Of a stretch of 63,014 nucleotides of DNA, positions 52,162 through 60,061 are shown piece by piece (the stretch's first letter is position 1; every line of letters begins with the position of its first letter). Origin of the DNA: Streptomyces zhaozhouensis. GTDB taxonomy: Bacteria; Actinomycetota; Actinomycetes; Streptomycetales; Streptomycetaceae. The DNA lies in NCBI RefSeq assembly GCF_900230195.1, contig NZ_OCNE01000028.1:1-63014 (forward strand). The letters run 5' to 3'. The notes under the pieces were generated by a model. That model was not told the DNA's origin and did no database searches. It was given only the letters and a program-made list of their open reading frames with translations. Both the position numbers and the translations under genes were made by a program.

Positions 52162-52638
52162 ATGACGGCCACCATCCGCTCGATCGCCCAGCCGACCGAC
52201 GACCAATGGGCCGCCGCGCACGACGCCGTCTCCCACGACCTCGCCCGCGTCGAGGCCAAGGGCGGTGCGATCCTCAGCGCCGTCAGCCTGCCGCTGGCCG
52301 CCGCCGCCGTAGCCGCCCCGGCACTGGACCTCACCGGCCCCGCCCTCACCCTCACCCTGGCCGGCCTCACGCTCCTGACCACCGCCCTGCTCCTGGTCCT
52401 GGTCGTCATCCGCCCCGCCGGCCTGACCGGCCAGCCGCCCGGCGGCTCCTGGCTGTACTGGGCCACCGCTTCCACCCCCGACATCGCCCGCGATGTCGCC
52501 AGCGACCACCGTGCCGATCAATTGGGGCGCCGCGCCCGCCTCCTGGCCCACAAGATGAGGAGACTCCGGCAGGCCGTCACGCTGCTGATCTCCGGCGTCG
52601 TAGCCCTTGCCGCCGCTGCTCTGCTGGCGCTGATCTGA
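52162..52638 (+). CDS. Pycsar-effector-like membrane protein
   Basis: 158 residues from ATG 52162. AHDAVSHDLARVEAKGGAIL is the amphipathic start; two membrane hairpins follow (VSLPLAAAAVAAPALDLTGP, LTLLTTALLLVLVVIRPAGL) and a last one at the C-terminus. WATASTPDIARDVASDHRAD ... ARLLAHKMRRLRQAVTLL fits the two-part transmembrane domain known from Pycsar effectors (DUF5706). No pyrimidine cyclase lies nearby, so it may be an orphan sensor or have another role. Confidence 0.68.
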   Translation: MTATIRSIAQPTDDQWAAAHDAVSHDLARVEAKGGAILSAVSLPLAAAAVAAPALDLTGPALTLTLAGLTLLTTALLLVLVVIRPAGLTGQPPGGSWLYWATASTPDIARDVASDHRADQLGRRARLLAHKMRRLRQAVTLLISGVVALAAAALLALI

Positions 52639-52651
52639 CCTCGGAGGACCC

Positions 52652-53293
52652 TTGAACACGAGCACCGTCGCCGACTTCTTCGGCGAGATCGAGACCCGCC
52701 ACCACGCCTGGCCCGCCGGCCGGGCCGACCTCCACTGGCACCTGCTCTTCGACCCAGCCACCACCGAACAGCACCTCGTCGAGCCCTACCGGGCGATCAC
52801 CCACCACCCCGGCCTCGCACCCGTCCCCGCCCGCTGGCTCCACCTCACCGTCCTGCACGCCGGCCCCGTGGCGAACTACCAGCCCGACGAACTGGCGCAC
52901 GTCACCAAACTCGTTGCTGACGAGTGCGCCTCCCTCAAGCCGTTCGACCTCCTCATCGACCGCCCAAGCGTCGGCCGCGTCGCGATCGAATGCGCCGCCC
53001 GCCCCGGCGCCCCCGCCAGACGCCTGTGGGAACTGACCTCGAACGTCGACGCGGCGGTGACCGGCGGCCGGAACCCACTCATCCCGAACACCTACTACCC
53101 CCACCTCAGCCTCGCCTACGGCACCGCCGGACCCCACCGCGCCACCCGCACCACCCTCAAAGCGATCCTGTCCGACCTGCCCGGCGGACCTGTCACCCTC
53201 CGCGCCACACACCTCTCGCTCGTCGCCCAATCCCACGACCGCCACCACATCACCTGGACCCCGATCACCAACATCCCACTCGGCAACCACTGA
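52652..53293 (+). CDS. 2H phosphoesterase (LigT-like)
   Basis: 213 residues from TTG 52652 (GGAGG upstream). The two catalytic HxT/S motifs are WLHLTVLH (His64, Thr66) and YPHLSLAY (His151, Ser153), in the usual spacing. 2H enzymes hydrolyse 2',3'-cyclic phosphates or cyclic oligonucleotides; the phage anti-CBASS protein Acb1 belongs to this fold. It sits between a Pycsar-like effector and a P-loop kinase. Confidence 0.82.
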   Translation: MNTSTVADFFGEIETRHHAWPAGRADLHWHLLFDPATTEQHLVEPYRAITHHPGLAPVPARWLHLTVLHAGPVANYQPDELAHVTKLVADECASLKPFDLLIDRPSVGRVAIECAARPGAPARRLWELTSNVDAAVTGGRNPLIPNTYYPHLSLAYGTAGPHRATRTTLKAILSDLPGGPVTLRATHLSLVAQSHDRHHITWTPITNIPLGNH

Positions 53294-53315
53294 CCCAAGT
53301 CCCCTCCCTCTCAAC

Positions 53316-53350
53316 GAGCGCCCGCCCGACACCTCGTCGGGCGGGCGCTC
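53316..53350. terminator. Intergenic hairpin, 15-bp stem
   Basis: GAGCGCCCGCCCGAC (53316-53330) pairs with 53336-53350 around a 5-base loop. Confidence 0.7.
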
Positions 53351-53394
53351 TTGCGTTCCGCGTCCCATCCACCCGCATCAACGGAAGGCGGCAC

Positions 53395-53904
53395 ATGCAC
53401 CTCGCCCCCGCGCACTTCACCCCCGGCACACTCGTAGTCCTGGTCGGCCCGAGCGCCGCCGGCAAGTCGACGTGGTGCCAGCAGTTCCCGACCACCTGGC
53501 GCGTCAACCTGGACACGTATCGCGGCATGGTCTGCGACGACCCGAGTTTGCAAAGCGGCGAGGCCGTCATCGCGAGGATCCAGGACCTCGTCCTGGACGC
53601 CCGCCTCGCCCGCAACCTGACGACCCTCGTCGACAACACCTCGCTGTTCCCCCACGCGCGGGCCCGCCTGCTGGCCCAGGCCCGCCTCTACCGCCGCCCG
53701 CGCGTAGCGATCCTCTTCGACCACGTCGACCTCGAGGAGCGGGTGCGGCGCAACGCCGCCCGGGACCGCCAGGTGCCGCTCGACATCCTGCGCTGGCAGG
53801 AGACCCTCATCCCCCAGCCCGAGCAGTTGCTCGCCGAAGGCTTCGACCAGGTATTCCCCGCCGCCGAGACGGTGGGAGCGGCCGCCGGAGGTCGTGTTGG
53901 CTGA
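53395..53904 (+). CDS. P-loop kinase, polynucleotide-kinase-like
   Basis: 169 residues from ATG 53395. LVVLVGPSAAGKSTWCQQFP holds the P-loop (18-26), VNLDTYRGMVCDD the substrate Asp region, LDARLARNLTTLVDNTSLFP the next strand, and VRRNAARDRQVPLDILRWQE an Arg lid. This is the layout of the 5'-kinase domain of T4 Pnkp and related kinases. The position after a 2H phosphoesterase recalls RNA-repair pairs. Confidence 0.78.
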   Translation: MHLAPAHFTPGTLVVLVGPSAAGKSTWCQQFPTTWRVNLDTYRGMVCDDPSLQSGEAVIARIQDLVLDARLARNLTTLVDNTSLFPHARARLLAQARLYRRPRVAILFDHVDLEERVRRNAARDRQVPLDILRWQETLIPQPEQLLAEGFDQVFPAAETVGAAAGGRVG

Positions 53905-54310
53905 CTTCTCCACGTTCCCGACCTACGAGTGGGGGGAGGCGCCCGAGGGCCTGGTTACCCGCCGCCAGCTGCGGGAGATGGACCTGAGCCCGGGCGGTCA
54001 TGGCCCGGTTGCGCAACTCCGGTGCCGGCGCTGCCTCTACTACCCGCTCCGCGACTGCACGCGGAAGGCGCTGCTGTACCGGACCGACGTCGCCCGCCCC
54101 AAGAGAGTCCCGACCCTCGCCCAGGAGTTGGCGCTGGACCGAGCGATGGCCGCACGCCAGACCTGCCCCCTCTGCCACCGCCGGTACACCTACTGCCTAC
54201 CCCTGGCCCGGCTCGGCTCCTGCGTTCCCTGCCACGACGGCACCCCCGCTGACCCCACCACCTACACCACCCCCGCCGACGGCCCGCACGACCAGGCGCT
54301 CGCCGCCTGA
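53894..54310 (+). CDS. RRQRL-motif zinc-binding protein
   Basis: 138 residues from GTG 53894, overlapping the kinase gene. VTRRQLREMDLSPGGHGPVA is close to the RRQRL-motif start of a Streptomyces plasmid family, followed by LRCRRCLY, YRTDVARPKRVPT, TCPLCHRRYTYC and GSCVPCHDG. Three CxxC pairs suggest two zinc sites. Common near transfer genes; function unknown. Confidence 0.75.
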   Translation: MLADFSTFPTYEWGEAPEGLVTRRQLREMDLSPGGHGPVAQLRCRRCLYYPLRDCTRKALLYRTDVARPKRVPTLAQELALDRAMAARQTCPLCHRRYTYCLPLARLGSCVPCHDGTPADPTTYTTPADGPHDQALAA

Positions 54311-54335
54311 GACCGCAGCAGCAACGGGAGCAGCC

Positions 54336-54791
54336 ATGAACACCACCCCACCCACCACCCACGCTGCGGCCGCCGCCGCGCTACGAGGCACCGAGCCCGT
54401 TCGCGGCCTGACCGTACGCCAGCCCTGGACCAGCGCCATCACGCACCTCGACAAACGCATCGAAAACCGCGCCCGGGTGACCACGTTCACCGGCTGGCTG
54501 ATGATCCACGCCGCCCTCCAGACCGACCAGGAAGCCATGCGCGACGCCCCGGCCGATCTGCCACACATCAAGGCCCGCGGCGCCATCCTCGCGATGGCCC
54601 GCCTCACCGGCTGCCACCGCTCGATCGACTGCCAACAGACCTGCAGCACCTGGGCACAGCCCGACCGCATCCACTGGCAACTCGCCGACATCGCAGCGCT
54701 GACAGCGCCGGTACCAGCGACCGGCGCGCTCTACCTCTGGACCCCCACCCAGGAGCTGCGTCAGGCCGTCGCCGCGGAACTCACCCGCTGA
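54336..54791 (+). CDS. ASCH-domain protein
   Basis: 151 residues from ATG 54336. GLTVRQPWTSAITHLDKRIE ... GWLMIHAA ... GAILAMARLTGCH ... WAQPDRIHWQLADI and GALYLWTP follow the ASCH fold, a PUA-related domain thought to bind RNA; some members cleave RNA or modified nucleosides. It adds an RNA-directed protein to this cluster. Confidence 0.78.
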   Translation: MNTTPPTTHAAAAAALRGTEPVRGLTVRQPWTSAITHLDKRIENRARVTTFTGWLMIHAALQTDQEAMRDAPADLPHIKARGAILAMARLTGCHRSIDCQQTCSTWAQPDRIHWQLADIAALTAPVPATGALYLWTPTQELRQAVAAELTR

Positions 54792-54806
54792 CCCACCACA
54801 CAACAA

Positions 54807-54836
54807 CGAGGCCCTCACCGACTGGTGAGGGCCTCG
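54807..54836. terminator. Intergenic hairpin
   Basis: CGAGGCCCTCACC (54807-54819) pairs with 54824-54836 around a 4-base loop. Confidence 0.65.
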
Positions 54837-54896
54837 TGGGCGCCCCTCGCCTGCAAGCACGAGCGCCCACCCTCCCCAGAAGGAAGGACCGCCAGT

Positions 54897-55067
54897 ATGC
54901 CCGACGACTTCGCCAGCATCACCGGCCTCGAACGCGAACTCATTCCCACCCGACCCCCAGCCCCCGGCCACACCCCGCCCGAACCGATCACCCCCGAACG
55001 CGCCGCCCACAACCGGGCCGTCCTCGAAGCCGCGATCCGCCGCCCGAACCCCCAGGCGGCGGCATGA
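54897..55067 (+). CDS. Small hypothetical protein
   Basis: 56 residues from ATG 54897 (AGGAAGG upstream): DDFASITGLERELIPTRPPA, then a Pro-rich stretch and a helix (AHNRAVLEAAIRRP). It overlaps the next gene by ATGA. Unknown. Confidence 0.58.
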   Translation: MPDDFASITGLERELIPTRPPAPGHTPPEPITPERAAHNRAVLEAAIRRPNPQAAA

Positions 55068-55279
55068 CCACCCTGCTGGTGTGGCGCGACGCGAGCCACT
55101 ACGACCACCGCGGCCCCCGCCCCTGCACCATCTGCCACCGCCCCACCCCACTCCGCTCCCACCGCGGCGAACCCGCCCACAAAACGTGCGCCGAAACCTG
55201 GGCCGCCGCCCACCCCAACGAGATCCGCTTCATCTCCGACGCCACCACCAACCGCCGCGACGCCGACGACCACGCCTGA
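55064..55279 (+). CDS. Small zinc-finger-like protein
   Basis: 71 residues from ATG 55064. CTICHRPTPLRSHRGEPAHK followed by TC gives CxxC...H/C, a likely metal site. It is coupled to the preceding gene and 30 bases before the HIT gene. Confidence 0.58.
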   Translation: MTTLLVWRDASHYDHRGPRPCTICHRPTPLRSHRGEPAHKTCAETWAAAHPNEIRFISDATTNRRDADDHA

Positions 55280-55308
55280 ACCTGCCCCCGGAGAAGAGAG
55301 GCACCTCC

Positions 55309-55701
55309 ATGGCACAACCAGAGACCAGCCCCTGCGTGTTCTGCGACATCGCGGCCGGCCTGGCCCCGGCCACCGTCGTCCGAGCCTGGCCCGACACCCT
55401 CGCGATCCTCCCCCGCGGCGGCGTGACCGACGGGCACGTCCTGGTCATCCCCCGCACCCACATCCCGGACGCCGGCACCGACCCCGCCGTCGCCGCCACC
55501 ACCATGGCAGCCGCAGCCGAACTCGCCGGCGAACTCCCCGCCGCCAACATCATCACGTCGAAGGGCACCGCGGCGACGCAGACCGTTTTCCACCTCCACC
55601 TACACGTCGTCCCCCGCCAACCCGGAGACGGCCTGCCGCTCCCCTGGACACCCCAGCAGACCACCCGCACCGCCACCGCGCAGAACGGAGCCGAGGAATG
55701 A
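55309..55701 (+). CDS. HIT-family nucleotide hydrolase or transferase
   Basis: 130 residues from ATG 55309. CVFCDIAAG (zinc-binding CxxC), GGVTDGHVLVIPRTHI and the histidine triad HLHLHVVPR are complete. HIT enzymes act on nucleoside phosphoramidates, dinucleoside polyphosphates or 5'-capped ends. It overlaps the deoxyribosyltransferase gene by ATGA, so the two probably act on the same kind of substrate. Confidence 0.88.
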   Translation: MAQPETSPCVFCDIAAGLAPATVVRAWPDTLAILPRGGVTDGHVLVIPRTHIPDAGTDPAVAATTMAAAAELAGELPAANIITSKGTAATQTVFHLHLHVVPRQPGDGLPLPWTPQQTTRTATAQNGAEE

Positions 55702-56198
55702 GCATCACCCTGGTCATGGCCCGCGAACCCCTCCCCACCCCCACCGCCGGCCCGTCCGTCTTCCTGGCCGGCCCTACCCCCCGCGCCGACACCCCAGTCG
55801 ACTCCTGGCGGCCCGCCGCGATCGCTGAGCTGGACCGCCAATGGACCGGCTCCGGCACGCTCACCGTCCTCTCACCCGAGTCCCGAGGAGGCAAACGCGC
55901 CGCCCACTACGACGACCAGGTCGACTGGGAGACCGACGCCCGCGCCGCCGCCAACGCGATCCTCTTCTGGATCCCCCGCGACCTGAAGCTGCTCCCCGGC
56001 TTCACCACCAACGTCGAATTCGGCCTCGACATCGGCACCGGCCGCGCCGTCCTCGGCTGCCCGCCCAACTGCCCCAACCCCGAGCGCAACCGCTACCTCG
56101 CCTACGTCGCCCGACGCCACGGCGCACCGGTCTGCGAAACGCTCACCGAGACCGTCACCGCAGCCCTCGCCATCACCCGCGGCCAGCCGACCCGATAG
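55698..56198 (+). CDS. Nucleoside 2-deoxyribosyltransferase-like protein
   Basis: 166 residues. VFLAGPTPRADTPVDSWRPA, VLSPESRGGKRAAHYDDQVD, AILFWIPRDLKLLPGFTTNV and EFGLDIGTGRAVLGCPP follow the nucleoside 2-deoxyribosyltransferase-like fold, with the Glu of VEFG as likely nucleophile. Relatives swap or hydrolyse bases of nucleosides or ADP-ribose-type molecules. Coupled to HIT. Confidence 0.82.
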   Translation: MSITLVMAREPLPTPTAGPSVFLAGPTPRADTPVDSWRPAAIAELDRQWTGSGTLTVLSPESRGGKRAAHYDDQVDWETDARAAANAILFWIPRDLKLLPGFTTNVEFGLDIGTGRAVLGCPPNCPNPERNRYLAYVARRHGAPVCETLTETVTAALAITRGQPTR

Positions 56199-56256
56199 AC
56201 CAGTTAGAGACCGCCCTGAACCAACGAGCACGCGCCCTCTGCCACCACTGCCCCAT

Positions 56257-56292
56257 GGCCCCTCCACCCGGCATTCGCCCGGTGGAGGGGCC
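56257..56292. terminator. Intergenic hairpin
   Basis: GGCCCCTCCACC (56257-56268) pairs with 56281-56292, after the deoxyribosyltransferase gene. Confidence 0.65.
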
Positions 56293-56365
56293 ATTCGTCG
56301 ATCCGGACCCTCCCCAGCCACCACGCCGCTACCGTGGCCGCACACCAGAACCGGCGGAGGCAGAC

Positions 56366-56608
56366 GTGAACGACACCCGAACAACCATGACCACCTACGT
56401 CGGAGGCGACCCCGTCGAAATCCCCGCCACCATCGCCGGCGTCCGCGCCGCCCTCACCGAAGACCAACGCGCCGCGTTCGACGAAGAGATCGCCCACACC
56501 CACGCCCTCGAGCTCCCCCACGTCCTGATCCGCTGGGCACTCCCCCCGGAAGCCCACGACGAAGACGAAGCAGCGTTCCGACGCCTGGAAGCCGGCGACT
56601 TCACCTGA
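56366..56608 (+). CDS. Small helical protein of an antitoxin-like family
   Basis: 80 residues from GTG 56366 (GGCGGAGG upstream). VEIPATIAGVRAALTEDQRA ... HVLIRWALPPEAHDEDEAAF has the same architecture as the 23970-24269 product. No toxin-like gene follows; the next gene is parB on the other strand. It may be an orphan. Confidence 0.55.
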   Translation: MNDTRTTMTTYVGGDPVEIPATIAGVRAALTEDQRAAFDEEIAHTHALELPHVLIRWALPPEAHDEDEAAFRRLEAGDFT

Positions 56609-56728
56609 CCTGGCAGCACCGCTCAGCCCTCGGCCTAACCAGCGACGAGCCAGGCGGCTCAGGAACCCTAGGGGCGAACTGAGAGCACGGCCCCGTTCTT
56701 CCGTCCCGGGAAGACGGGGCCATGGGAA

Positions 56729-57808
56729 CTACTCCTCGAGGAGCTTCACGAGCGACTGCACGTCCTCCGCCGTCATGTATCGACGCACGAGATCGGCAAT
56801 GGCCTGCGGCGACTTCCACGGAAGGGCTCCGGCCTCCTCCGGGACGGGCGGCGAAGGTTTGTTGTCCGCGGACAACAAACCCGCGGGGGCCTGCCCCGGC
56901 GACTCTTCGTCGCCCCCAGACGCGGATGCCGCCCGGTCGGCCCTCTTCCTCAGACCCTGCCCCGGAGACCCCGGCTTGTTGTCCGCGGACAACAAACCCA
57001 GAGCATCCCCAGGCAGCCTCTTCTCATCCTGAGCCGCAGCGACGATCGCACGCTCTTGAGCCCGCTCCTCGGCCCCTGCCGTCTTCCACTGCTTGAGGCT
57101 CTCAAGCAGGTCCTCCGAGGTGAGCGCCGGCTGCTCCTTCAGCACCCGCGCCAAGGCCCGCCCGTCCCGCTCGGAAATCTTCCCGCTGCTGAGCATCACC
57201 TGCAGCTCTTCCGGGAGAGTCAGCAGAGCGAGCTGGTTCGTCACCCAAGAACGGTCGCGGCCCAGGCGTTCCGCGGCCCGGGACCTAGCGCCGCGCGCCC
57301 CGTCGGCAGAGCAGGCATCGACGAGTTCCTGAACGCCGCGAGCGCGTTCGATGACATCGAAGTCCTCGCGGTCCAGGTTCTCCGCGAGCAGCTGGTCGAC
57401 GAAGTCCTCACGTGACCCGGCGAGGTCGTCGCGCACAACGAAGTCCAGCGACTCCAACTGCGCGGCCAAGCCACCCCGGTAGCGTCGTTCACCATTGAGC
57501 AGCACATGGCCAGCCGCACCGATCTGATCCTCATGATCTGGCCACAGCCGAAGGTACGTCTGCCTCGTGACGGCCACACAGGCAGCCAGCTGCGCCTGCC
57601 GCAGCTCCTCACCGAAACGCGCCAGGTCCTGCTCGCTGCCGAAGTTCCGCCGCGGGTTCAACGGCGTCGGAGCAACCTCGGACAGCCGCAACCGCACCAA
57701 CTCGTACGACGGCACATCCCCCTGCGCCACGGCCTTCGCACGCCCGCGAGCACTACGCCCCGCGGCGCCGAAGGAACCGCTGCCCAGCCGATCAGCCTTG
57801 CTGCTCAC
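56729..57808 (-). CDS. parB: Partition protein ParB
   Basis: 359 residues. The ParB/Srx CTPase fold is visible (PLNPRRNFG ... LLNGERRYRGGLAAQLESL), followed by the central helix-turn-helix (RSRAAERLGRDRSWVTNQLA). The C-terminal third contains the peptide LLSADNKP twice (near 270 and 310); these codons form the palindromes at 56857-56880 and 56976-56995. The start overlaps the end of parA by 4 bases. Confidence 0.9.
   Translation of the reverse strand: MSSKADRLGSGSFGAAGRSARGRAKAVAQGDVPSYELVRLRLSEVAPTPLNPRRNFGSEQDLARFGEELRQAQLAACVAVTRQTYLRLWPDHEDQIGAAGHVLLNGERRYRGGLAAQLESLDFVVRDDLAGSREDFVDQLLAENLDREDFDVIERARGVQELVDACSADGARGARSRAAERLGRDRSWVTNQLALLTLPEELQVMLSSGKISERDGRALARVLKEQPALTSEDLLESLKQWKTAGAEERAQERAIVAAAQDEKRLPGDALGLLSADNKPGSPGQGLRKRADRAASASGGDEESPGQAPAGLLSADNKPSPPVPEEAGALPWKSPQAIADLVRRYMTAEDVQSLVKLLEE
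56857..56880. repeat. Candidate centromere (parS-like) palindrome 1
   Basis: A perfect 24-bp palindrome with core TTGTTGTCCGCGGACAACAA, inside parB. It recurs 119 bases away. Two long identical palindromes in a partition locus are the expected ParB-binding sites, and they differ from the chromosomal parS (GTTTCACGTGAAAC). Confidence 0.72.
56976..56995. repeat. Candidate centromere (parS-like) palindrome 2
   Basis: Identical 20-bp core TTGTTGTCCGCGGACAACAA; outer bases differ from copy 1. It encodes the other LLSADNKP of ParB. Confidence 0.72.
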
Positions 57809-58956
57809 GCCAACACCCTTCGCGCCACGTTCCTCATCGCCTCTGACTGCTCACACTCCGGAGAGTAGGTGAGCAGTGCCTGCTTCAACCGGACCGCCTC
57901 CCGCTGCTCCTTGAGATCCGGCACGATCCCGACCACGGGAGGGTCACCGATCTCCTTCCACGCGTTCAGCGAGGACGTGGCGATGAACCCCCTGCGGCTG
58001 TCGTACAGGTTGACGATGAAGCCGAGCTGGGCAACCTCGATCTCCATGTCGTCGCAGAGGTCCTGAATCTGGTCCGACAGCATGTCGTAGGCATCAGCCG
58101 ACGAGTCTTCCGCCAGCACGGGGATCAGCATGCCCGAGGTTCCCGCGTCCTCCCCCTCGCGCGTGCGGCCGTAGTACAACGCAGTGTCCATCGTGTAGCC
58201 CAGGCTCGGGGGGCAGTCCACGATCACGAAGTCGAACCGCTCCTCGATGGACTCGAGCGCCTTCTCCAGCGCGGTCTCCTTGATACGGACGTGTCGGCTC
58301 GTCGCCAGCTTCGCGTCCAGCAGGAACGCGTCCTTGCAGGCAGGCAGGAGAAAGAGGAGGCCGCCGAAGCCGCTCTCCTCTATCGGGACCAAGAGGTCCC
58401 GCAGCTCCCCGCTGGTCTCGCCCAGCATGTGCTTGGCCAGGCTCGGAGCCTCGATGTCCAATAGCTGGTAGCCGAGCTGCTGGGTCAGGTGGCCTTGCGG
58501 GTCGAAGTCGATCAGGCAGACCCGGTTCCCGGCCTCCGCGAGGGCCTCTGCCACGCCAGCTGCCGTCGATGTCTTCCCGACCCCTCCCTTCTGGTTTCCG
58601 AAGACGAGGCGGCGCGGACCGGAGGCTCGAGGGACACGCCGCGGCGACGGATGACTGTCGAGCCACAGCCGGATCGCCTGCGCCATGCCTTGGTTGGCCG
58701 GGATGCTCCGAGCCCTGCAGTCCTTCTTGAGGTCTCCGTACAGTCCGGTGGGGAGGTAGGTGGCGAACGAAGTGCCACCCCCGGTCTCCACCTGGGACTG
58801 TGGCGGGGCCTGGCGCCAGGCGTGGACGCCTTCGGTCACCGCGTCTTGGATGTCGACGTTGAGTTCAGCCGCGCGAATCTTCAGTTCCTGGCGCAGCGCG
58901 GCAGGGAGCTTCGCGACTACCTTTTCCCTATCGTCAGGGTCGTATGGGGCGCTCAT
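57805..58956 (-). CDS. parA: Partition ATPase ParA with N-terminal DNA-binding region
   Basis: 383 residues. Deviant Walker A KGGVGKT (123-129), LIDFDPQGHLTQQLG and FVIVDCPPSLGY identify a ParA ATPase. The N-terminal 105 residues hold two helical segments of similar layout (AKLPAALRQELKIRAAELNV and TYLPTGLYGDLKKDCRARSI), each like a ribbon-helix-helix monomer. It probably represses its own operon, as type Ia ParA proteins do. Coupled to parB. Confidence 0.9.
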   Translation of the reverse strand: MSAPYDPDDREKVVAKLPAALRQELKIRAAELNVDIQDAVTEGVHAWRQAPPQSQVETGGGTSFATYLPTGLYGDLKKDCRARSIPANQGMAQAIRLWLDSHPSPRRVPRASGPRRLVFGNQKGGVGKTSTAAGVAEALAEAGNRVCLIDFDPQGHLTQQLGYQLLDIEAPSLAKHMLGETSGELRDLLVPIEESGFGGLLFLLPACKDAFLLDAKLATSRHVRIKETALEKALESIEERFDFVIVDCPPSLGYTMDTALYYGRTREGEDAGTSGMLIPVLAEDSSADAYDMLSDQIQDLCDDMEIEVAQLGFIVNLYDSRRGFIATSSLNAWKEIGDPPVVGIVPDLKEQREAVRLKQALLTYSPECEQSEAMRNVARRVLA

Positions 58957-59125
58957 GCGGGTACCTTACTCACCTCCGGGGCCAGCAAGGAGCACATCAC
59001 CCGAAAACACTCCTGAGCCCCCGTCAACCACGCCTCCGCGAGCGATCCCGCACCCGGCGTTCGCCGGATAGACACCCTCAACGATGGGGAGCAACAGGGC
59101 GACATGGTCACAGGAGGAGGGTCAC

Positions 59126-59701
59126 ATGGGAACGGCACTGTTGCTGGCGTTAGCCGCCATGGCCGTCGGAACCGTCGCCGCAGGACTGGTTCGAGCCGGA
59201 CGACGCGAGGCACGGGCGGAGAAAACCCGACTCGCCGAACAAGCGCAGCGGCAGGCCCGCCAGTCACTGGAAGCGGTCTGGAAGATGAGCGACCGCGACT
59301 TCGAGGAATACATCGCCGACCTGTGCCGCAGGGACGGCTGCACCGACGTCCAACGCGTAGGCGGAACCGGCGACCTGGGCGCCGACGTGATCGGCTACCT
59401 ACCCGACAGCCGGAAGATCGTCGTGCAATGCAAGAGGTACGCCAAGCACCGCTCCGTAGGCAGCCGCGACATCCAGACCTTCAACGGCACCGCCCGCGCC
59501 GAACACGGCGCCGACGTCCCCATCTTCGTCGCCTCCTGCGTGTTCACCGCCCCAGCCCGCAAGTTCGCCGCTCGCCAGCACCTGACCCTCATCGACATCA
59601 ACCTGCTCGGCTTCTGGAACAGCGGCGCCGCGCTGAGTTCACTGCTGGACCTGGACATCGACCGCTCCGGAACCAACCGCAAGCTCACGCCAGACGAATG
59701 A
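59126..59701 (+). CDS. Membrane-anchored Mrr-like restriction endonuclease
   Basis: 191 residues from ATG 59126 (GGAGGAGGG upstream). One N-terminal membrane segment (LLLALAAMAVGTVAAGLV), a charged coil, then FEEYIADLCRRDGCTDVQRV and GDLGADVIGYLPDSRKIVVQ followed by CKRY: the Asp and QxK of the PD-(D/E)XK Mrr core are present. Mrr-like enzymes cut modified DNA. The anchor suggests action on DNA entering at the membrane. Confidence 0.85.
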   Translation: MGTALLLALAAMAVGTVAAGLVRAGRREARAEKTRLAEQAQRQARQSLEAVWKMSDRDFEEYIADLCRRDGCTDVQRVGGTGDLGADVIGYLPDSRKIVVQCKRYAKHRSVGSRDIQTFNGTARAEHGADVPIFVASCVFTAPARKFAARQHLTLIDINLLGFWNSGAALSSLLDLDIDRSGTNRKLTPDE

Positions 59702-59713
59702 GCAGCGGACCAT

Positions 59714-60061
59714 CTAGAAGGGGGCGGTCTCCTGGCCGATCACGGCCAAGACGAGCGCCTCATCGAGTGTCCACTCGACAGCCTCTACCTCCGCGCGTGC
59801 TTGACGGCCGTCGGATAGTCGGAGCGTCAGCAGGCCGTCGGTAGGCAGCGGCATCGGTGGGGCGTCGGGACCGGGCGACACGGTGACGGTGCCGCCCCAG
59901 CGCGACAGCGCCGGATCGAGATCGACCACCATCTCACCATGCTCGGTCACTCCGGTCGGCGTTCCGTGCCAGACCTGGAGCTCCGCCTGGCCAGGAACCT
60001 CGGCACCGCCGGAGACGACCACCACGACAGCGCCGTTGTACTCCCTTGCCAGTTCCTCCAC
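59714..60061 (-). CDS. Hypothetical protein
   Basis: 115 residues from GTG 60061. VVVVVSGGAEVPGQAELQVW and GLLTLRLSDGRQARAEVEAV predict a beta-rich small domain. It is convergent with the Mrr-like gene. Not recognised. Confidence 0.55.
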   Translation of the reverse strand: MEELAREYNGAVVVVVSGGAEVPGQAELQVWHGTPTGVTEHGEMVVDLDPALSRWGGTVTVSPGPDAPPMPLPTDGLLTLRLSDGRQARAEVEAVEWTLDEALVLAVIGQETAPF

